From the NCBI GenBank assembly GCA_017628595.1, contig JAGBYV010000179.1, forward strand, positions 1 through 7,718: DNA of 7,718 bases, read 5' to 3'. Of the stretch, positions 6,596 to 7,718 are shown piece after piece. Position 1 is the first letter of the stretch, and every line of letters begins with the position of its first letter. A program made the position numbers and the translations under genes. Below the pieces are notes generated by a model. It worked only from the letters and a program-made list of their open reading frames with translations. It searched no databases and had not been told where the DNA came from. The stretch is from Alistipes sp. Its GTDB lineage: Bacteria > Bacteroidota > Bacteroidia > Bacteroidales > Rikenellaceae.

Positions 6596-7718
6596 ATGGA
6601 AAATATAAAGCGAAAAGATATAGAGATTATGGCTCCCGTAGGGTGTATGGAGTCGTTGCACGCAGCCATTGGCGCGGGTGCCGATGCCGTATATTTCGGT
6701 GTGGGAGTGTTGAATATGCGTGCCCGCTCGTCGGTGAATTTCACGCTCGACGATCTGGCCACCATCGTACGCATTGCACACGAGGCGGGCGTTAAGACCT
6801 ACCTGACGGTTAATACCATCCTCTACGATAACGAGATGGAGGCTCTGCACGAGGTTATCGACCGTGCTGTCAAGGAGGGTGTCGATGCCATCATCGCCGC
6901 CGATGTGGCCGCCATCATGTATGCCCGCAAGGTGGGTATGGAGGTGCATATCTCCACCCAGTGCAATATCTCCAACATCGAGGCTGCGGAGTTCTACTCG
7001 CAGTGGGCCGATGTGGTAGTGCTGGCGCGCGAGTTGAGCCTTGAGCAGGTTAAGCATATCTCCGACCAGATCGAAGCGCGCGACCTGCGTGGCCCGCGTG
7101 GCGAGCGTCTGCGTATTGAGATGTTTGCCCACGGAGCGTTGTGTATGTCTATCTCGGGCAAGTGCTACCTGAGCGAGCATGAGGAGCACTGCTCGGCCAA
7201 TCGTGGAGCGTGCCGTCAGATATGCCGCCGCAAGTACCTCATCACCGAGATGCAGACAGGCCGACAGCTCGCCGTTGATGGCCGCTATATCCTCTCGCCC
7301 AAGGATCTTTGTACGATCGACTTTTTGGATAAGTTCATCGCCGCAGGTGTTCGCGTGCTGAAGATTGAGGGACGCGCCCGTGGTGCGGAGTATGTCAAGC
7401 GTGTAGTTGAGGGCTACGATGCCGCCCTGCGTGCTATGGAGCGTGGCGAATATACTCCCGAGCTGGCTGCCGAGCTTAAGGAGAAGCTGGCTACGGTCTT
7501 TAACCGTGGTTTCTGGGAGGGCTATTATGCTGGTCGCGATGTAGCCGAGCATACGGCGCGCTACGGTTCATCGGCTACCCAGCGCAAGGTCTATATCGGC
7601 AAGGTTACAAACTTCTTCTCGAAGATTTGTGTTGCCGAGGTGCTTGTCGAGGCCTCTCCCATCAACGAGGGCGACTCGCTCATCTGGATGGGCGAAACCA
7701 CAGGCTTTCTGGAGAGGC
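6596..7718 (+). CDS. U32 family protein, probable RNA hydroxylase (TrhP/RlhA-like), cut by the window end
   Basis: The frame stays open from ATG 6596 to the window edge: 374 complete codons, with the C-terminus missing. The start MENIKRKDIEIMAPVG aligns with the U32 N-terminus (E. coli YegQ ELLSPAG), followed by GADAVYFG (28-35). Residues 175-193 match the U32 signature E-x-F-x2-G-A-L-C-x4-G-x-C-x-L-S exactly. C183, C190, C206 and C210 (spacing 6, 15, 3) correspond to the iron-sulfur cysteines of TrhP. The family is labelled peptidase, but its characterised E. coli members hydroxylate RNA: TrhP acts on tRNA U34 and RlhA on 23S rRNA C2501, using prephenate-linked chemistry. Which RNA this one targets is not clear. 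A fifth Cys (199) sits nearby. The ATG at 6585 runs into a stop after seven codons, so 6596 is preferred although AAGGA lies only 2 nt before it. The gene probably shares the transcript of the prenyl synthase. Confidence 0.9.
   Translation, partial: MENIKRKDIEIMAPVGCMESLHAAIGAGADAVYFGVGVLNMRARSSVNFTLDDLATIVRIAHEAGVKTYLTVNTILYDNEMEALHEVIDRAVKEGVDAIIAADVAAIMYARKVGMEVHISTQCNISNIEAAEFYSQWADVVVLARELSLEQVKHISDQIEARDLRGPRGERLRIEMFAHGALCMSISGKCYLSEHEEHCSANRGACRQICRRKYLITEMQTGRQLAVDGRYILSPKDLCTIDFLDKFIAAGVRVLKIEGRARGAEYVKRVVEGYDAALRAMERGEYTPELAAELKEKLATVFNRGFWEGYYAGRDVAEHTARYGSSATQRKVYIGKVTNFFSKICVAEVLVEASPINEGDSLIWMGETTGFLER

Noticed and set aside
6556..6795. A 79-codon plus-strand frame starting just after the prenyl synthase.
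   Set aside because: It overlaps the U32 gene in another frame. The U32 frame carries the conserved N-terminal motifs.
5912..7552. A 546-codon open frame on the minus strand, spanning the prenyl synthase and U32 genes.
   Set aside because: It lies antisense to two clearly recognisable genes and across the gap between them. Its translation has no family motif and is rich in scattered Leu, His, Gln and Arg, as expected from reading GC-rich codons backwards.

Overview
The window looks like chromosomal DNA from a member of the Bacteroidota, most likely order Bacteroidales; an Alistipes/Rikenellaceae-like genome is possible but unproven. The evidence is threefold. The best promoter has the Bacteroidota form TTTG-N20-TAnnTTTG. 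Start codons lack clear Shine-Dalgarno sequences. The secreted peptidase has a signal peptide that should be cut just before a Gln, as is typical of this phylum. Five protein genes can be supported. No RNA gene, IS element, CRISPR array or phage gene is visible.

Layout. Positions 1-299 hold no gene. A plus-strand terminator (14-50) ends a gene lying left of the window. A 121-bp imperfect palindrome follows (58-178), then the minus-strand terminator of the first gene (231-261). Positions 300-2462 (minus) encode an EF-G paralog of the Bacteroides EF-G2/FusA2 type. It has Ser in place of the catalytic His of the G3 motif and about 26 extra residues in domain IV, and it has its own probable promoter and a structured leader (2463-2600). 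A strong terminator (2666-2700) separates it from a secreted M28 metallopeptidase (2738-4255, minus). Just upstream of that lies a ROK-family sugar kinase (4347-5354, minus). Between kinase and peptidase, a terminator-like hairpin ends only about 10 nt before the peptidase start. The 218-bp region 5355-5572 carries divergent, interleaved promoters. To the right, on the plus strand, are a trans-polyprenyl diphosphate synthase (5573-6547) and, 48 nt later, a U32 family protein (6596 to the window end, incomplete), probably in one operon.

How the genes fit together. This is mostly housekeeping and nutrient metabolism: sugar phosphorylation, periplasmic peptide breakdown, isoprenoid chain elongation, and probably RNA hydroxylation by the U32 protein. 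EF-G2 is the most distinctive gene. In Bacteroides thetaiotaomicron its counterpart supports translocation without GTP hydrolysis and accumulates during carbon starvation. I see no undescribed multi-gene system. The points most worth following up are the EF-G2 sequence changes and leader, the terminator/attenuator in front of the peptidase, and the long palindrome at the left end.
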